DNA of 64,000 nucleotides from Rhodococcus sp. IEGM 1409. Lineage in GTDB: Bacteria; Actinomycetota; Actinomycetes; Mycobacteriales; Mycobacteriaceae. The stretch covers positions 153,412 through 217,411 of the forward strand of contig NZ_JASHKN010000004.1 of the NCBI RefSeq assembly GCF_030056735.1, written 5' to 3'. Shown piece after piece: positions 8,600-19,314 of this stretch (positions are counted from its first letter, which is position 1; each line of letters begins with the position of its first letter). A model generated the notes under the pieces. The model saw only the letters and a list, made by a program, of their open reading frames with translations. It was not told the origin of the DNA and searched no databases. The translations under genes and the position numbers were made by a program.

Positions 8600-9577
8600 A
8601 TGCTGCATTTGCGGGTGATCTGCCCGACCGAGCGCACCGAGCAAGTTCTCGGTGCGCTCGCGTCGCAGCGGGGCGCGACACACATCGTCGTATTACGTGA
8701 TGTCGCGGTTCATCCTGCCGGCGACATGGTGGAGGCAGACGTCGCTCGTGAAGCGGCCAACGACATCGTCGATGCTCTGACCGCCCTCGGCGTCGCCGAG
8801 GACGGCGGAATGACGCTCGTACCAGTCGAGACGGTGTTGTCGGCGGCGGCGCGCAAAGCCGAGCATGACGTGCCGGGTGATCCCGCGGATTCCGTTGTGT
8901 GGGAGGAATTGCTGTCCCGTACTCGGGAAGAGTCAACTCTCAACGGATTGTTCGTAGCGTTTCTGACGATCGCGTGCCTCCTGGCGGCGATCGGTGTTGT
9001 GACCGACTCACAGATCACGATCGTGGGCGCCATGGTTGTCGGCCCCGAGTTCGGGCCGCTGGCAGCATTGGCGGTGGCACTGGTGCGGCGGGATCGACGG
9101 TTGCGCCGACGCTCGATTCTCGCCCTTGCCGTCGGATTCCCCATCGCGATGGGCGTGACGCTTGCCGCCACGTTCGTGGTGAAGTTCTTCGGCTGGATGG
9201 ACGTCGTCAGTCTCGAATCACTCCACGAGGTCGATTTCGTCTACAAGGTCGGGCCCATTTCGTTTGTCGTCGCGCTCCTTGCCGGCGCCGCCGGAATGCT
9301 GGCGCTCGTCTCGTCGAAGTCCGCCGCCTTGGTCGGGGTGTTCATCTCGGTCACGACAGTTCCTGCCGCTGGTTTCGCGGTGGTTGCGGCAGCGAACGGG
9401 GAGTGGCGGATCGCCGGGTTGTCGTCTCTGCAACTGGCGGTCAACCTGCTCGGGATAGTCATCGCCTGTGTGCTCGTTCTCTGGGTCAGAACGCGGGCTG
9501 ACGAGGAATTCGAAGCAGCGTTGAAGGGCATTTCTCGATTTGTCGACGAGGACGACGACGCAGACAAATCTGCGTGA
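8600..9577 (+). CDS. DUF389 / TIGR00341 family membrane protein
   Basis: A 325-aa protein. Residues 1-85 form a soluble ACT-like domain (MLHLRVICPTERTEQVLGAL ... VPVETVLSAAAR). It is followed by about six hydrophobic helices from residue 115 to 305, including GLFVAFLTIACLLAAIGVV and the family-conserved ITIVGAMVVGPEFGPLAALA. The tail is acidic (DEDDDADKSA). DUF389 proteins are widespread; a transport role is often guessed but none is established. It follows aspS by 18 bp and may be co-transcribed. Confidence 0.85.
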   Translation: MLHLRVICPTERTEQVLGALASQRGATHIVVLRDVAVHPAGDMVEADVAREAANDIVDALTALGVAEDGGMTLVPVETVLSAAARKAEHDVPGDPADSVVWEELLSRTREESTLNGLFVAFLTIACLLAAIGVVTDSQITIVGAMVVGPEFGPLAALAVALVRRDRRLRRRSILALAVGFPIAMGVTLAATFVVKFFGWMDVVSLESLHEVDFVYKVGPISFVVALLAGAAGMLALVSSKSAALVGVFISVTTVPAAGFAVVAAANGEWRIAGLSSLQLAVNLLGIVIACVLVLWVRTRADEEFEAALKGISRFVDEDDDADKSA

Positions 9578-9767
9578 CGGCGTATCGGTGGAGTTCTGCT
9601 CACGAGTAGAAAAATTCTCGCGAGGACTGTGTGACGGTGTGGCGATTAGGGTTTTTGTCATCACCGCACGTGAGAGCCTGTTTCAGTCGCTGTCAGCGCT
9701 CGGATTTTCGAGCCTGCGCGGATGAGCTGGGCATGATCGGAGTCACTAACGGGTAAGTTGGTCGGTG

Positions 9768-10949
9768 ATGACCGCATTACTGGCAGACCCCGTTTCCGAA
9801 GTCGTCGCAGCTGCTGAGCAGTTGCTGACACGCCGCACAGGGGCACCCGTAACCCTGGTGGATCCAGTCGATCTCGGGGGGAGTGGCCGCACCGTCGTGC
9901 TGCGCGTCCGTGTCGCCGAGAATCCGTTCTCGTTGCCTCGCACACTGGTGATCAAGCAGGTCCGTGACAACTTCCAGGGAGCTACCAAGACGGCGATCGC
10001 GCTCCCCGCTGCGTCCGAGGGTGACTTCGACGTCGAAACCGCCTTCCTCCGTGAAGCGGTGTCGTATCAGTTCGCCAACGCGCTTGCCAAGGACGCACGC
10101 CCCGGCGCCGAACTGTTGGCGTCCGACCTCGACGCTCGTCTCTTGATCCTGAGTGATCTCGGCGACGCCACCGCCATCAGTGTCCGTCTCGAAGACTCCG
10201 ACCCGGACACCGTCACGTACACGTTGATGGCCATGGCGCAGGCCATGGGCCGCATGCACGCCGCGACAGTAGGCCGTGAGGACGATTTCACCGCACTTCT
10301 GCGTCGGGCCGAGGTCGCCCATTGCTCCGACGAAGTAGCGGATCAAGTGGGACGCGCAGTGGCCGGCGTTCCCACGATGCTGGTGGAAAGTCTCGGCATC
10401 GATGTGAGTTCAGACGTTCTCGAGCAGGTGCAGCACGCACAAACGCTGTTCAGTGGTGGCCGGTTCCGTGCATTCAGTCCGTCGGACTTGTGCCCGGACA
10501 ACATCATCGTCAACGACGACGGCGTGCAGTTCCTCGACTACGAGTGGGGCGGCTATCGCGACGCTCTCCTCGACATCACCTACGCGCTGGTGTCGTTCCC
10601 CGGTTGCCTGTGCAACATCGACCTGACCGAAGAGCGGGCGTCGGCGATGGTCGATGCCTGGCGGGCCGAGGTCGTCGGGATGTGGCCCGCCCTGGCCGAC
10701 GAGGCCGAGTTGGGACGCAGGATCGTCGAAGCCCAACTCATCTGGGTCTGGCTCAGCACCTATCTGTACCTACCCGAAGATCATTCACGTATCGCTGCCG
10801 TCCGAGAGCACTATCTCTCGATCCCGCGCGCCGACGCCCTGGTCGGCCGTTGGGCCAGGCTCGCACGTTCGGCGCAGCTCGCCGGCAACGACGCCGTCGA
10901 AGCGCACGCCCGCGAGGTCGTGGCAGCGCTGCGCACAGAGTTCAGTTGA
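9768..10949 (+). CDS. Aminoglycoside-phosphotransferase-like kinase of unknown substrate
   Basis: About 393 aa with a kinase fold. The N-lobe has LVIKQV (around residue 63) as the ATP lysine. The Brenner-type catalytic loop reads SPSDLCPDN (about 237-245) instead of HGDLxxxN, keeping Asp and Asn but lacking the His-Gly; the metal motif is FLDYEWGG (about 255-262). The fold is typical of APH/choline kinase (phosphotransferase_APH) proteins. ATG 9768 and GTG 9765 are both possible; a TAAGTT hexamer at 9754-9759 lies so close that the mRNA may have little or no leader. A 187-bp gap without features precedes it. The substrate could be a sugar, an aminoalcohol or an antibiotic. Confidence 0.75.
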   Translation: MTALLADPVSEVVAAAEQLLTRRTGAPVTLVDPVDLGGSGRTVVLRVRVAENPFSLPRTLVIKQVRDNFQGATKTAIALPAASEGDFDVETAFLREAVSYQFANALAKDARPGAELLASDLDARLLILSDLGDATAISVRLEDSDPDTVTYTLMAMAQAMGRMHAATVGREDDFTALLRRAEVAHCSDEVADQVGRAVAGVPTMLVESLGIDVSSDVLEQVQHAQTLFSGGRFRAFSPSDLCPDNIIVNDDGVQFLDYEWGGYRDALLDITYALVSFPGCLCNIDLTEERASAMVDAWRAEVVGMWPALADEAELGRRIVEAQLIWVWLSTYLYLPEDHSRIAAVREHYLSIPRADALVGRWARLARSAQLAGNDAVEAHAREVVAALRTEFS

Positions 10950-10970
10950 GCATCTGGCTGATCACATGAG

Positions 10971-11001
10971 AAAAGGGCGCCCGTGCACGGGCGCCCTTTT
11001 T
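10971..11001. terminator. Bidirectional rho-independent terminator
   Basis: A perfect 30-bp palindrome with a GC-rich core between A-run and T-run flanks (AAAAGGGCGCCCGTG at 10971-10985 and its exact complement through 11000, then T). It sits between the convergent kinase and SnoaL-like genes, so it can stop both. Confidence 0.9.
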
Positions 11002-11029
11002 CAGTCGAGTCCGTTCAGTTGTCGGAGGC

Positions 11030-11410
11030 TCAGTTCTCGGATACGAGGTCGTTCTCGGACAAGTCCGTCGCTGCGAGCGCCGTCTCGAGATCAGGATGCC
11101 GGAACGTCGACGTGACCTGATCCGCCACGACGCGGAACGCCGAGGCCACAGTTGCAGACTTGTCCGGTTCGGCCGCCCACGTTGCGGTCTGTTCGACGAC
11201 GACTACGCCGTGGTGGACGTACATCTTGCCGGGCACGAGGGTGATGCCGGCGTTGGTGGCCCACTCGCGCAGGGCAGCGAGTCCCTGGCTCGCGCCCTTG
11301 GGGCCGCCGACCTCGATGTCGTCACTCGACAACTGCAGCAGTGTGTCGACGTCTTGGGAGTTGAGTGCGTCGTGCCACGCGAGGACGGTGGCGATCTCGG
11401 AGGTGCTCAT
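11030..11410 (-). CDS. SnoaL/NTF2-like small protein (limonene-epoxide-hydrolase-like fold)
   Basis: About 126 aa. The opening MSTSEIATVLAWHDALNSQDVDTLLQLSSDDIEVGG is the usual first helix pair and strand of SnoaL-like cone folds, followed by the strands KMYVHHGVVVVEQTATWA and ATVASAFRVVADQV. The family includes hydrolases, isomerases and non-catalytic binders, so function cannot be assigned. I chose ATG at 11410 because a TAGCGT -10-like hexamer (11418-11423, minus strand) ends 7 nt upstream, which suggests a leaderless mRNA; an upstream TTG would extend it by six residues. Divergent from rarA. Confidence 0.75.
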   Translation of the reverse strand: MSTSEIATVLAWHDALNSQDVDTLLQLSSDDIEVGGPKGASQGLAALREWATNAGITLVPGKMYVHHGVVVVEQTATWAAEPDKSATVASAFRVVADQVTSTFRHPDLETALAATDLSENDLVSEN

Positions 11411-11417
11411 GGCGACA

Positions 11418-11423
11418 ACGCTA
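11418..11423 (-). promoter_or_regulatory. -10 element (TAGCGT) for the leaderless SnoaL-like gene
   Basis: On the minus strand TAGCGT is followed by 7 nt and then ATG at 11410, the leaderless spacing. No Shine-Dalgarno sequence is visible. Confidence 0.5.
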
Positions 11424-11494
11424 TCCAATGCTGATTCTCAGCGGGGTGAGGGCTGGCGGAACAGCGGATTGTGTCAGGCGTCGGTGGTCTCTAG

Positions 11495-11500
11495 TAGCGT
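11495..11500 (+). promoter_or_regulatory. -10 element (TAGCGT) for leaderless rarA
   Basis: TAGCGT, then 6 nt (CGATTC), then GTG at 11507. The same hexamer is used for the divergent SnoaL-like gene 72 bp away, so the short intergenic region holds two mirror-image promoters. Confidence 0.55.
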
Positions 11501-11506
11501 CGATTC

Positions 11507-12946
11507 GTGAGCGATTGGCAAGCGGAAGACATTGTGGTGGTGAAAGACAGCGTGGTGGCGGAAGACGGCCTCTTCGAGGCAACACCGGAAGAGCCCGAGA
11601 TCGTCGACCAACCAGATGTCGTGTCGGTAGCCGAGCGCGCTTTGTCCTCGGTGCCGCCCGGCGCCCCTCTAGCTGTCCGCATGCGCCCGCTCACCCTTGG
11701 TGAGGTTGTCGGGCAACAGCACTTACTCGGACCCGGCGCGCCGCTGCGCAGAATGGTCGAGGGATCCGGCGCCGCATCGGTACTTCTGTACGGACCTCCC
11801 GGCACCGGCAAGACCACGCTCGCATCGTTGATTTCGGGTGCGACCGGCCGCCGGTTCGAGGCCTTGTCTGCTCTGTCCGCGGGTGTCAAGGAAGTCCGCG
11901 GTGTCATCGAACTCGCGCGCCGGCGCCTGCTGAACGGCGAGCAGACCGTTTTGTTCATCGACGAGGTTCATCGTTTCTCCAAAACCCAGCAGGACGCCTT
12001 GCTTGCCGCGGTCGAGAACCGGATCGTTCTGTTGGTCGGCGCGACCACCGAGAACCCGTCGTTCTCCGTTGTCTCCGCGCTGTTGTCGCGCTCTTTGGTC
12101 CTGCAACTGCAATCGCTCACCGCTGCCGATGTCCAGGAACTGCTCGAGCGTGCGGTAGCCGACGAGCGAGGGTTCGGGGGAGCGATCACGATCGACGACG
12201 ACGCGATGGAACACCTCGTCCGTCTGGCTTCCGGCGATGCACGCCGAGCCCTGACGGCACTCGAGGCCGCTGCCGGGGCCGCACTGGACACGGCAGGTGA
12301 CGCGCCGGGCCCGGTGGTGCTCGACCTCGCGACCGTCGAGGCCAGCGTCGACAAGGCTGCGGTTCGGTACGACCGTGCCGGAGATCAGCACTACGACGTC
12401 ATCAGCGCCTTCATCAAGAGCATTCGCGGCTCCGACGTCGACGCTGCCCTGCACTACCTCGCACGGATGCTGACCGCGGGCGAAGACCCTCGATTCATCG
12501 CACGGCGTCTGGTCGTTCACGCCAGCGAAGATATCGGCATGGCCGATCCGACGGCTCTGCAGACTGCTACCGCCGCCGCGCAGGCAGTGCAGCTGATCGG
12601 CATGCCCGAGGCGCGTCTTGCTCTGGCACAAGCCACCATTCATCTGGCGACAGCCCCCAAATCGGGTGCGGTCATCGCCGCTCTCGGCGCTGCCATGGCC
12701 GACGTGGCCGCCGGAAAATCCGGACTCGTGCCGCCGCATCTGCGTGACGGGCACTACAAGGGCGCCGAGCAGTTGGGCAACGCCGTCGGTTACAAGTACC
12801 CGCACGACACACGTGATGGTGTTCTGCGGCAACAGTATCCGCCGGACGATCTGGTGGGTGTCGACTACTACCAGCCCACCGCGCACGGCAACGAGCGAGA
12901 GATCGCCGATCGGGTGAGCAAACTCCGCCGAATAGTTCGTGGCTGA
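11507..12946 (+). CDS. rarA: Replication-associated recombination protein A (MgsA/RarA AAA+ ATPase)
   Basis: A 479-aa clamp-loader-like AAA+ ATPase acting at stalled replication forks. Walker A is GPPGTGKT at 96-103 and Walker B FIDEVH at 150-155. Sensor 1 lies in GATTENPSF, and the conserved C-terminal tetramerisation domain contains [22 protein letters not shown]. The first ~55 residues are an acidic, low-complexity extension ([22 protein letters not shown]) not needed for the fold. It has a GTG start directly behind a -10 hexamer. Upstream of alaS by 77 bp, the order also seen in mycobacteria. Confidence 0.95.
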   Translation: MSDWQAEDIVVVKDSVVAEDGLFEATPEEPEIVDQPDVVSVAERALSSVPPGAPLAVRMRPLTLGEVVGQQHLLGPGAPLRRMVEGSGAASVLLYGPPGTGKTTLASLISGATGRRFEALSALSAGVKEVRGVIELARRRLLNGEQTVLFIDEVHRFSKTQQDALLAAVENRIVLLVGATTENPSFSVVSALLSRSLVLQLQSLTAADVQELLERAVADERGFGGAITIDDDAMEHLVRLASGDARRALTALEAAAGAALDTAGDAPGPVVLDLATVEASVDKAAVRYDRAGDQHYDVISAFIKSIRGSDVDAALHYLARMLTAGEDPRFIARRLVVHASEDIGMADPTALQTATAAAQAVQLIGMPEARLALAQATIHLATAPKSGAVIAALGAAMADVAAGKSGLVPPHLRDGHYKGAEQLGNAVGYKYPHDTRDGVLRQQYPPDDLVGVDYYQPTAHGNEREIADRVSKLRRIVRG

Positions 12947-13023
12947 CGCCTGCCAGGTTCCACCGGTCGACGCGTTAGTCTGGACACCCATAGCTCGACG
13001 CTCTTGAAGGTAAGGACCGGTTA

Positions 13024-15696
13024 GTGCAAACCCACGAGATCCGCAGGCGATTCCTCGACCACTTCGTCAAGGCCGGCCACACCGAGGTGCCCAGCGCCTC
13101 GCTGATTCTCGACGACCCGAACCTTCTGTTCGTCAACGCGGGCATGGTTCCGTTCGTGCCGTTCTTCCTCGGGCAGCAGACGCCGTCCTACTCGCGCGCG
13201 ACGTCCGTGCAGAAGTGCGTCCGCACCCTGGACATCGAAGAGGTCGGCATCACCACCCGCCACAACACCTTCTTCCAGATGGCGGGCAACTTCTCCTTCG
13301 GTGACTACTTCAAGAAGGAAGCCATCTCCCACGCCTGGGAGTTGCTGACAGGTTCGGTCGAGGACGGCGGATACGGCATCGATCCCACCCGCCTGTGGGC
13401 TACCGTCTACCTTGACGACGACGAAGCATTTGCGATCTGGCGTGACGAGGTCGGTCTGCCCGAAGAGCGCATCCAGCGCCGCGGCATGAAGGACAACTAC
13501 TGGTCCATGGGCATCCCAGGACCCTGTGGCCCCTGCTCGGAGATCTTCTACGATCGCGGCTCCGAGTACGGCGTAGAAGGCGGCCCGGAAGCCGACGAGG
13601 ACCGCTACATCGAGATCTGGAATCTCGTGTTCATGCAAAACGAGCGCGGCGAGGGCACCAACAAGGGCGACTACCCGATCCTCGGACCGTTGCCGAAGAA
13701 GAACATCGACACAGGCATGGGTGTCGAGCGCGTTGCGTTCCTCCTGCAGGGTGTCGAAAACGTCTACGAGACAGATCTTCTCCGCCCTGTCATCGACAAG
13801 GCCGCTGAACTGACCGGCAGTGTCTACGGGACCGACCACACTTCAGACGTCCGTTTCCGCGTCATCGCCGACCACGCGCGCACCGCCGCGATGTTGATCG
13901 CCGACGGTGTGAACCCCGGCAACTACGGCCGCGGTTACGTCCTGCGCCGGTTGCTGCGTCGTATCGTGCGCTCAGCCAAACTGCTCGGCAGCGAGCAGGC
14001 CACCATGCGCGAGTTCATGATCGTCGTCCGCGACACGATGGCGCCGTCGTACCCGGTTCTGGAAACCGACTTCGCGCGCATCGAGAACGTTGCCGTCGGT
14101 GAGGAGACCGCGTTCCTCAAGACGCTGGCCTCGGGATCGGCACTCTTCGAGAATGCTGCCGAGTCGGTCAAGTCGTCCGGAAAGTCGGTCATCGCCGGCG
14201 ATCAGGCGTTCGCACTGCACGACACCTACGGCTTCCCGATCGACCTCACGCTCGAGATGGCGTCCGAGGCCGGTCTCACCGTCGACGAAGACGGCTTCCG
14301 CTCGCTCATGGCCGAGCAGCGCAAGCGCGCCAAGGACGACGCTCAGGCCCGCAAGCACGCGCATGCGGACCTGACGGTCTACAAGGAACTGCTCGATCGA
14401 GGCGCCACCGAGTTCACCGGTTTCGACGAGCTCGTCTCCGAGGCTCACGTCCTCGCGCTGATCGTCGACGGCGTCCGCGTGCCGGTGGCGAAGGCCGGCC
14501 AGGACGTCGAGGTCATCCTCGACCGAAGCCCGCTCTATGCAGAGTCCGGTGGACAGATCGCCGACATCGGTTCGCTCACCGCTCCGGGCCTCGAAGCCAA
14601 GGTCAACGACGTGCAGAAGATCGCCAAGAAGGTCTGGACGCACAAGGTGACGGTCAAGAAGGGCGAGATCACCGAGGGCGACGTCGTGCTCGCGCACGTC
14701 GACGCCGAGTGGCGCAAGGGCGCAACCCAGGGGCACTCCGGTACCCACATGGTGCACGCTGCGCTGCGTCAAGTGCTCGGCCCCAACGCGGTGCAGGCCG
14801 GCTCGCTCAACAAGCCGGGTTACCTCCGTTTCGACTTCTCCTGGCAGGGCGCGCTGTCCGAGTCCCAGAAGCAGGACATCGAGGCCCTCACCAACGAAGC
14901 CGTGGCGTCGAACTACGCGGTCAACACCTTTGTCACGGACCTCGACAAGGCCAAGTCGATGGGTGCGATGGCACTCTTCGGCGAGAACTACGGCGACGAG
15001 GTTCGTGTCGTCGAAATCGGCGGCCCGTTCTCGATGGAACTGTGCGGCGGTACTCACGTCGGAAGCTCCGCTCAGATCGGTCAGGTCACGCTGCTCGGTG
15101 AGCAGTCGGTCGGCTCCGGAATCCGACGCGTCGAGGCGTACGTCGGTTTGGATTCCTACCGCTACCTCGCCAAGGAGCGCGCGCTCCTGGCCGGACTGTC
15201 CTCCTCACTGAAGGTTCCTTCGGAAGAGGTGCCTGCTCGCGTCGAGGCGCTCGTCGAGCGACTCAAGGTGGCCGAGAAGGAACTCGAGCAGACCAAGGCC
15301 AAGGCTGTGCTGGCGTCGGCAGGCGAGTACGTAGCCAAGGCCAAGCGCATCGGCAGCGTCCTCGTCATCGCCGAACCCGCTCCTGCCGGCGTCGGTGGAA
15401 ACGATCTGCGCAGCCTCGTCACGGACATCAAGGGTCGCCTCGGCTCCGAACCTGCCGTTGTCGCTCTCCTCGGTGACGTCGAGGGCAAGGTTCCGTTCGT
15501 GGTCGCCTCGAGCAAGGCAGCGCAGGGTCTCGGTGTGAAGGCAGGCGAACTGGTCGCGTCGTTCGGACCCAAGATCGGCGGCCGCGGTGGCGGAAAGCCC
15601 GACATGGCCCAGGGCTCGGGTTCGGACTCCGCAGGAATCCCGGCGGCGCTCGATGCGATCCGGGACAGAGTCGGAGAGCTGGCGGGCGGCAGCTGA
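13024..15696 (+). CDS. alaS: Alanyl-tRNA synthetase
   Basis: An 890-aa full-length class II synthetase. It has the N-terminal catalytic core ([30 protein letters not shown]), the editing domain with [11 protein letters not shown] (HxxxH, about residue 575) and the zinc-binding CGGTHVG (about 673). The C-terminal DHHA1/C-Ala domain ends in a Gly-rich [15 protein letters not shown] segment. The GTG start has an AAGGA sequence close by. A TAGTCT hexamer around 12975 could be its -10. First gene of the closely packed alaS-ruvX-mltG-aroE set. Confidence 0.98.
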   Translation: MQTHEIRRRFLDHFVKAGHTEVPSASLILDDPNLLFVNAGMVPFVPFFLGQQTPSYSRATSVQKCVRTLDIEEVGITTRHNTFFQMAGNFSFGDYFKKEAISHAWELLTGSVEDGGYGIDPTRLWATVYLDDDEAFAIWRDEVGLPEERIQRRGMKDNYWSMGIPGPCGPCSEIFYDRGSEYGVEGGPEADEDRYIEIWNLVFMQNERGEGTNKGDYPILGPLPKKNIDTGMGVERVAFLLQGVENVYETDLLRPVIDKAAELTGSVYGTDHTSDVRFRVIADHARTAAMLIADGVNPGNYGRGYVLRRLLRRIVRSAKLLGSEQATMREFMIVVRDTMAPSYPVLETDFARIENVAVGEETAFLKTLASGSALFENAAESVKSSGKSVIAGDQAFALHDTYGFPIDLTLEMASEAGLTVDEDGFRSLMAEQRKRAKDDAQARKHAHADLTVYKELLDRGATEFTGFDELVSEAHVLALIVDGVRVPVAKAGQDVEVILDRSPLYAESGGQIADIGSLTAPGLEAKVNDVQKIAKKVWTHKVTVKKGEITEGDVVLAHVDAEWRKGATQGHSGTHMVHAALRQVLGPNAVQAGSLNKPGYLRFDFSWQGALSESQKQDIEALTNEAVASNYAVNTFVTDLDKAKSMGAMALFGENYGDEVRVVEIGGPFSMELCGGTHVGSSAQIGQVTLLGEQSVGSGIRRVEAYVGLDSYRYLAKERALLAGLSSSLKVPSEEVPARVEALVERLKVAEKELEQTKAKAVLASAGEYVAKAKRIGSVLVIAEPAPAGVGGNDLRSLVTDIKGRLGSEPAVVALLGDVEGKVPFVVASSKAAQGLGVKAGELVASFGPKIGGRGGGKPDMAQGSGSDSAGIPAALDAIRDRVGELAGGS

Positions 15697-15698
15697 CG

Positions 15699-16232
15699 GT
15701 GGTGGCTACGCAGCAGGGTCCCGATCGCCCCGGCATCGACGACCCTGGTCGCGGGCGGCGCATCGCCATCGACGTCGGCAGTGTTCGCATCGGCGTCGCG
15801 TCCAGCGACCCCGACGGCATCCTCGCTACACCGGTGGAAACGGTTCCACGCTCGAAGGAGCGTGGGCCCGACGCGCCGGATATCCGGCGCATTATCGACA
15901 TCGTGTCCGAATACGAGGCCGTTGAGGTTATCGTCGGACTGCCACAGACGCTGCGCGGTGAGCAAGGTAAAGCCGCCGGTATCGCGACTGCATTCGCCAA
16001 ACGACTGCAGCGGGCCGTCGAACCGATCCCGGTGAGACTGTCCGACGAACGACTGACGACCGTCACGGCTGCGCGCAATCTCCGCGAAAGCGGAGTCAAG
16101 GCACGCGGGCAGCGGCCGATGATCGATCAGGCTGCGGCGGTGGAAATCCTGCAAGGCTGGCTGGACGAGCGGAGTAGAGCTGTGAAACCAGGGGAGTCGT
16201 CGAAGGACGCTGCACTGGAGGGCGATCTGTGA
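15699..16232 (+). CDS. ruvX: Holliday junction resolvase-like protein YqgF/RuvX
   Basis: A 177-aa RNase H-fold protein. Residues 20-40 give the first acidic strand [28 protein letters not shown] and [13 protein letters not shown] are the other family signatures. YqgF is essential in several bacteria and is implicated in pre-16S rRNA processing as well as junction resolution. The GTG start lies 2 bp after the alaS stop. The last codons overlap mltG by 4 bp, so translation is probably coupled. Confidence 0.93.
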   Translation: MVATQQGPDRPGIDDPGRGRRIAIDVGSVRIGVASSDPDGILATPVETVPRSKERGPDAPDIRRIIDIVSEYEAVEVIVGLPQTLRGEQGKAAGIATAFAKRLQRAVEPIPVRLSDERLTTVTAARNLRESGVKARGQRPMIDQAAAVEILQGWLDERSRAVKPGESSKDAALEGDL

Positions 16233-17539
16233 ACGCGCGGTGGGATGAGGGCGGCGGAAGCCGGCCCACCAGTTCGTTCGACTTCGACAACGACGAGACC
16301 ATGGTCATGCGTGCGCTGCCGCAGAACATCGATCCGCCGCACATGTCGCGAGCCGAGGCACGTAAGCAACGCGAAGCGCGCAACAAGCGCGCCAAGCGAG
16401 GCAAGAAGGTCGGTGTTCTCGCTCTACTGGTGTTGGTGATCGCAGTTCTCGGTGTCGGTGCCTACGGCGCCCTCTGGTACATGGATCGAAACAAGGCCGC
16501 AGAGGACTTCGCCGGCCCAGGCGGCGCACCCGTGGTCATCCAGATCAACAGTGGAGAAACCGCATCGGAGATCGGTGCGACGCTCGAGGCGAAGAACGTC
16601 GTCGCGAGTTCCGCTGCTTTCTACAACGCGGCGATCGCCAATCCGTCGGAGATCCAGAAGGTGCAACCCGGCTTTTACCAGGTGCCGGTGCAGAGTAGCG
16701 CCGCGAGCGCACTCGACACCTTGGTTGCCCCCGACTCCCGAGTCGGCAGTGTTGTCATCGCCGAGGGGCGTCAGCTGCACGACAGTTCGGACGCGCAGAC
16801 GGGCTCACTCAAGAAGGGCATCTACAACCTCATTTCCGAGGCGAGTTGTGTAGGCCCGGTTTCCGCTCAGAAATGTATATCGACAGATGAATTGAACACT
16901 GCGGGAGCATCTTCCGATCTGGCTTCGCTCGGCGTCCCGGACTGGGCCATGTCTTCGGTGAAAAGCGTGCCGGACAAAGACCGTCAGCTGGAAGGTTTGA
17001 TCGCCGCCAGCAGTTGGGATTTCGACCCGACTGCGACGCCCACCGAGATCTTGCGTGCGTTGGTCGAGGGCAGTGCTGCCAAGTACGAGGCCACCGGGAT
17101 TCTGACAGCCGGAAGCGGCGTCGGAATGTCGCCGTACCAGTTGTTGGTGGCAGCGTCGTTGGTCGAGCGTGAGGCATTGCCCGGCGACATGGCCAAGGTC
17201 GCGCGAGTGATCGTCAACCGACTCGCAGTCGATCAGCCGTTGCAGTTCGACTCCACGGTCAACTACTCACTCGACACCACCGAGGTCGCCACCACGGATG
17301 CCGACCGTGAGCGGGTCACTCCCTGGAACACGTACGCGATGCCCGGGCTGCCCGCGACGCCCATCGCTTCGCCGAGCATCGACGCCCTCAAGGCCGTGGA
17401 ATCCCCGGCGGACGGTGACTGGTTGTACTTCGTCACGATCAACAAGGAAGGCCAGACGCTCTTCACCAAGAGTTACGAGGAGCATCTCGCCAACATCGAA
17501 CTGGCACAGCAAAGTGGGATTCTCGACAGTGGACGGTAG
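16229..17539 (+). CDS. mltG: Endolytic murein transglycosylase MltG (YceG)
   Basis: A 436-aa inner-membrane lytic transglycosylase that cuts nascent peptidoglycan and sets glycan chain length. It has a cytoplasmic Arg/Lys-rich arm (residues 1-68), one transmembrane helix (about 69-90, [20 protein letters not shown]) and an extracytoplasmic LysM-like part. The YceG catalytic domain contains SLVEREAL, with the conserved catalytic Glu, and [20 protein letters not shown] start overlaps the ruvX stop; its 3' end overlaps aroE by 11 bp. Confidence 0.95.
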   Translation: MNARWDEGGGSRPTSSFDFDNDETMVMRALPQNIDPPHMSRAEARKQREARNKRAKRGKKVGVLALLVLVIAVLGVGAYGALWYMDRNKAAEDFAGPGGAPVVIQINSGETASEIGATLEAKNVVASSAAFYNAAIANPSEIQKVQPGFYQVPVQSSAASALDTLVAPDSRVGSVVIAEGRQLHDSSDAQTGSLKKGIYNLISEASCVGPVSAQKCISTDELNTAGASSDLASLGVPDWAMSSVKSVPDKDRQLEGLIAASSWDFDPTATPTEILRALVEGSAAKYEATGILTAGSGVGMSPYQLLVAASLVEREALPGDMAKVARVIVNRLAVDQPLQFDSTVNYSLDTTEVATTDADRERVTPWNTYAMPGLPATPIASPSIDALKAVESPADGDWLYFVTINKEGQTLFTKSYEEHLANIELAQQSGILDSGR

Positions 17540-18368
17540 TACGGCGGCAGCAGTCGAGACGCCGCGTAAAGCAGCTGTTCTCGGAAGTCCGATCGCTCAC
17601 TCGAAGTCGCCGTTGCTCCATCTTGCGGCGTACGAGGCATTGGGCCTGAGCGATTGGACCTACGAGCGGATCGAATGCACCGGCGAGCAGTTGCCTGCCC
17701 TCGTGGACTCACTCGGACCCGAATGGGTCGGACTCTCCGTGACGATGCCCGGCAAGATCGCAGCGCTCGAATACGCCACCGAACGCACACCGCGAGCGGT
17801 GACCATCGGCTCGGCCAACACCTTGGTCCGCATCGACGGCGGTTGGCGTGCCGACTGCACGGACGTCGACGGAGTCAGTGGTGCCCTGATCGCCGGCGGT
17901 GTCGGCGACCTCAGCGGGACTTCGGCGGTAGTTGTCGGCGCGGGAGGCACCGCGCGGCCGGCACTGGTCGCGTTGGCCGACATGGGAGTTCGGAGAGTCA
18001 CCGTGGTCGCACGTGATCCGGGACGCGCATCCGGTGCCATCGAATGCGGTGGTGCTGTCGGGTTGGACATTGATCTGGTTGCGTTCGACGACGCACGGCT
18101 CGGTGGGATCTGCGCCGAATCCTCGGTCTTGGTCAGCACCGTTCCCGCAGATGCGGCAACGCCCTTTGCCCAGCGATTGGGGAAGGCGCGATTTGTCCTC
18201 GACGCGATCTACAACCCCTGGCCGACGCCACTCGCTTCGGCTGTCGAGGCGGCTGGTGGCACGGTGATCGGTGGCCTCGAGATGTTGCTCAATCAGGCTT
18301 TCGGACAGGTTGAGCAGTTCACAGGTAAACCCGCTCCGCGAGAGGCCATGGCAGCCGCTATCGCTTAG
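17529..18368 (+). CDS. aroE: Shikimate dehydrogenase
   Basis: About 279 aa; reduces 3-dehydroshikimate with NADPH in the shikimate pathway. The substrate site GSPIAHSKSPLLH lies near the N-terminus, LSVTMPGK carries the catalytic Lys region, and the Rossmann dinucleotide loop is VVGAGGTARPALVAL. I chose the GTG at 17529, inside the end of mltG, because the recognisable N-terminus KAAVLGSPIAHSKSP begins soon after; longer upstream reading is only an mltG shadow. It lies apart from the other aro genes, as it does in mycobacteria. Confidence 0.95.
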   Translation: MDGSTAAAVETPRKAAVLGSPIAHSKSPLLHLAAYEALGLSDWTYERIECTGEQLPALVDSLGPEWVGLSVTMPGKIAALEYATERTPRAVTIGSANTLVRIDGGWRADCTDVDGVSGALIAGGVGDLSGTSAVVVGAGGTARPALVALADMGVRRVTVVARDPGRASGAIECGGAVGLDIDLVAFDDARLGGICAESSVLVSTVPADAATPFAQRLGKARFVLDAIYNPWPTPLASAVEAAGGTVIGGLEMLLNQAFGQVEQFTGKPAPREAMAAAIA

Positions 18369-18437
18369 CTCTGTTCACACGGTTCAGGTAGTCCACAGCA
18401 CGTTTTCGTAAACTGCCGCTGGTGAACGCGAGCCCCC

Positions 18438-19088
18438 ATGCTCGAAACCATGTGGACGTTTGTGGTCTTGGCAGGCGCAGGGGCCGTCGCAGGTGCCGGT
18501 GCCCGGGCGATCGCTGACAGTTGGTTGCGGCGACACGGTTATCGACCAGTCGCGACTCGCTGTTGTGTGCCGCAGTGGGCCGTCGCAACCGGCTGGGTTG
18601 TCGTCGGCGCACTGAATACTTCAGTGGTGCAGCTAATTTCAAGTCTTGCCGTGGTGTGGTGGTGCGTCGCGATCTCGGCTGTCGACTTGGCTGTGCGCCG
18701 GCTGCCCAACAGTTTCACCTTGCCTGGGTACGCAGTCGTGATGGTCTACGCGACGGTGTCGGGAACGGTGTGGGCAGCCGTGGTGGGATCGGTACTGCTC
18801 GCCGGAATCCACCTCCTGACGCACTTGATGTCGCCTGGTTCCATGGGTCTCGGCGATGTGAAGCTCTCTCTTTCCTTGGGTGCACTGACCGGATTGGTGG
18901 GAGCGGACGCCTGGCTGTGGTCGTTGGTGTCCGCGTCGGTACTCACCGCAGCCCTGGGTATCGTGCTCGAACTGCGAAGACTCGAACGCCGAAAGTCCGG
19001 CCCGGTAGCCCATAATTCGCCCGTGGCGCACGGACCCTCGATGTGCCTGGCAGCATGCGGTTCGATTGCGTTTGCCTGGTGGACGTGA
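18438..19088 (+). CDS. Prepilin peptidase (A24 family, type IV leader peptidase/CpaA-like)
   Basis: A 216-aa polytopic membrane protein with about six hydrophobic helices. The two catalytic aspartates of the A24 family are in ISAVDLAVRRLPN (about residue 80) and in GLGDVKLSLSLG (about residue 138, the GxGD motif). The cytoplasmic methyltransferase domain of E. coli PilD is absent, as in CpaA/TadV. No pilin or Tad secretion gene is adjacent, so its substrates lie elsewhere. The position after aroE agrees with mycobacterial order. ATG start; a TAAACT hexamer 23 bp upstream could be a -10. Confidence 0.88.
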   Translation: MLETMWTFVVLAGAGAVAGAGARAIADSWLRRHGYRPVATRCCVPQWAVATGWVVVGALNTSVVQLISSLAVVWWCVAISAVDLAVRRLPNSFTLPGYAVVMVYATVSGTVWAAVVGSVLLAGIHLLTHLMSPGSMGLGDVKLSLSLGALTGLVGADAWLWSLVSASVLTAALGIVLELRRLERRKSGPVAHNSPVAHGPSMCLAACGSIAFAWWT

Positions 19089-19314
19089 TGAGCGCAACAT
19101 TAACCGAAAAAGCTCGCGTCATTGAGGATTCAACGACGGACCGTGATCTGCAGAAAAGACGTAACCGTCGGTTTGATATGTTCGGGCATCGGAAGCGTGC
19201 AGTCTCAGTATGCGGCGCGTCGGACTTGCCGAATGTCCACACACTGTCGTTCACTGATGTTTCGGAAATGGGACAAAACGAATCTCGTTTCGCACTCGAT
19301 TATCGGGGGAATCT

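Noticed and set aside
11723-12991. 422-codon open frame antisense to rarA
   Set aside because: Low-information translation that mirrors the RarA codons; rarA is complete with all AAA+ motifs.
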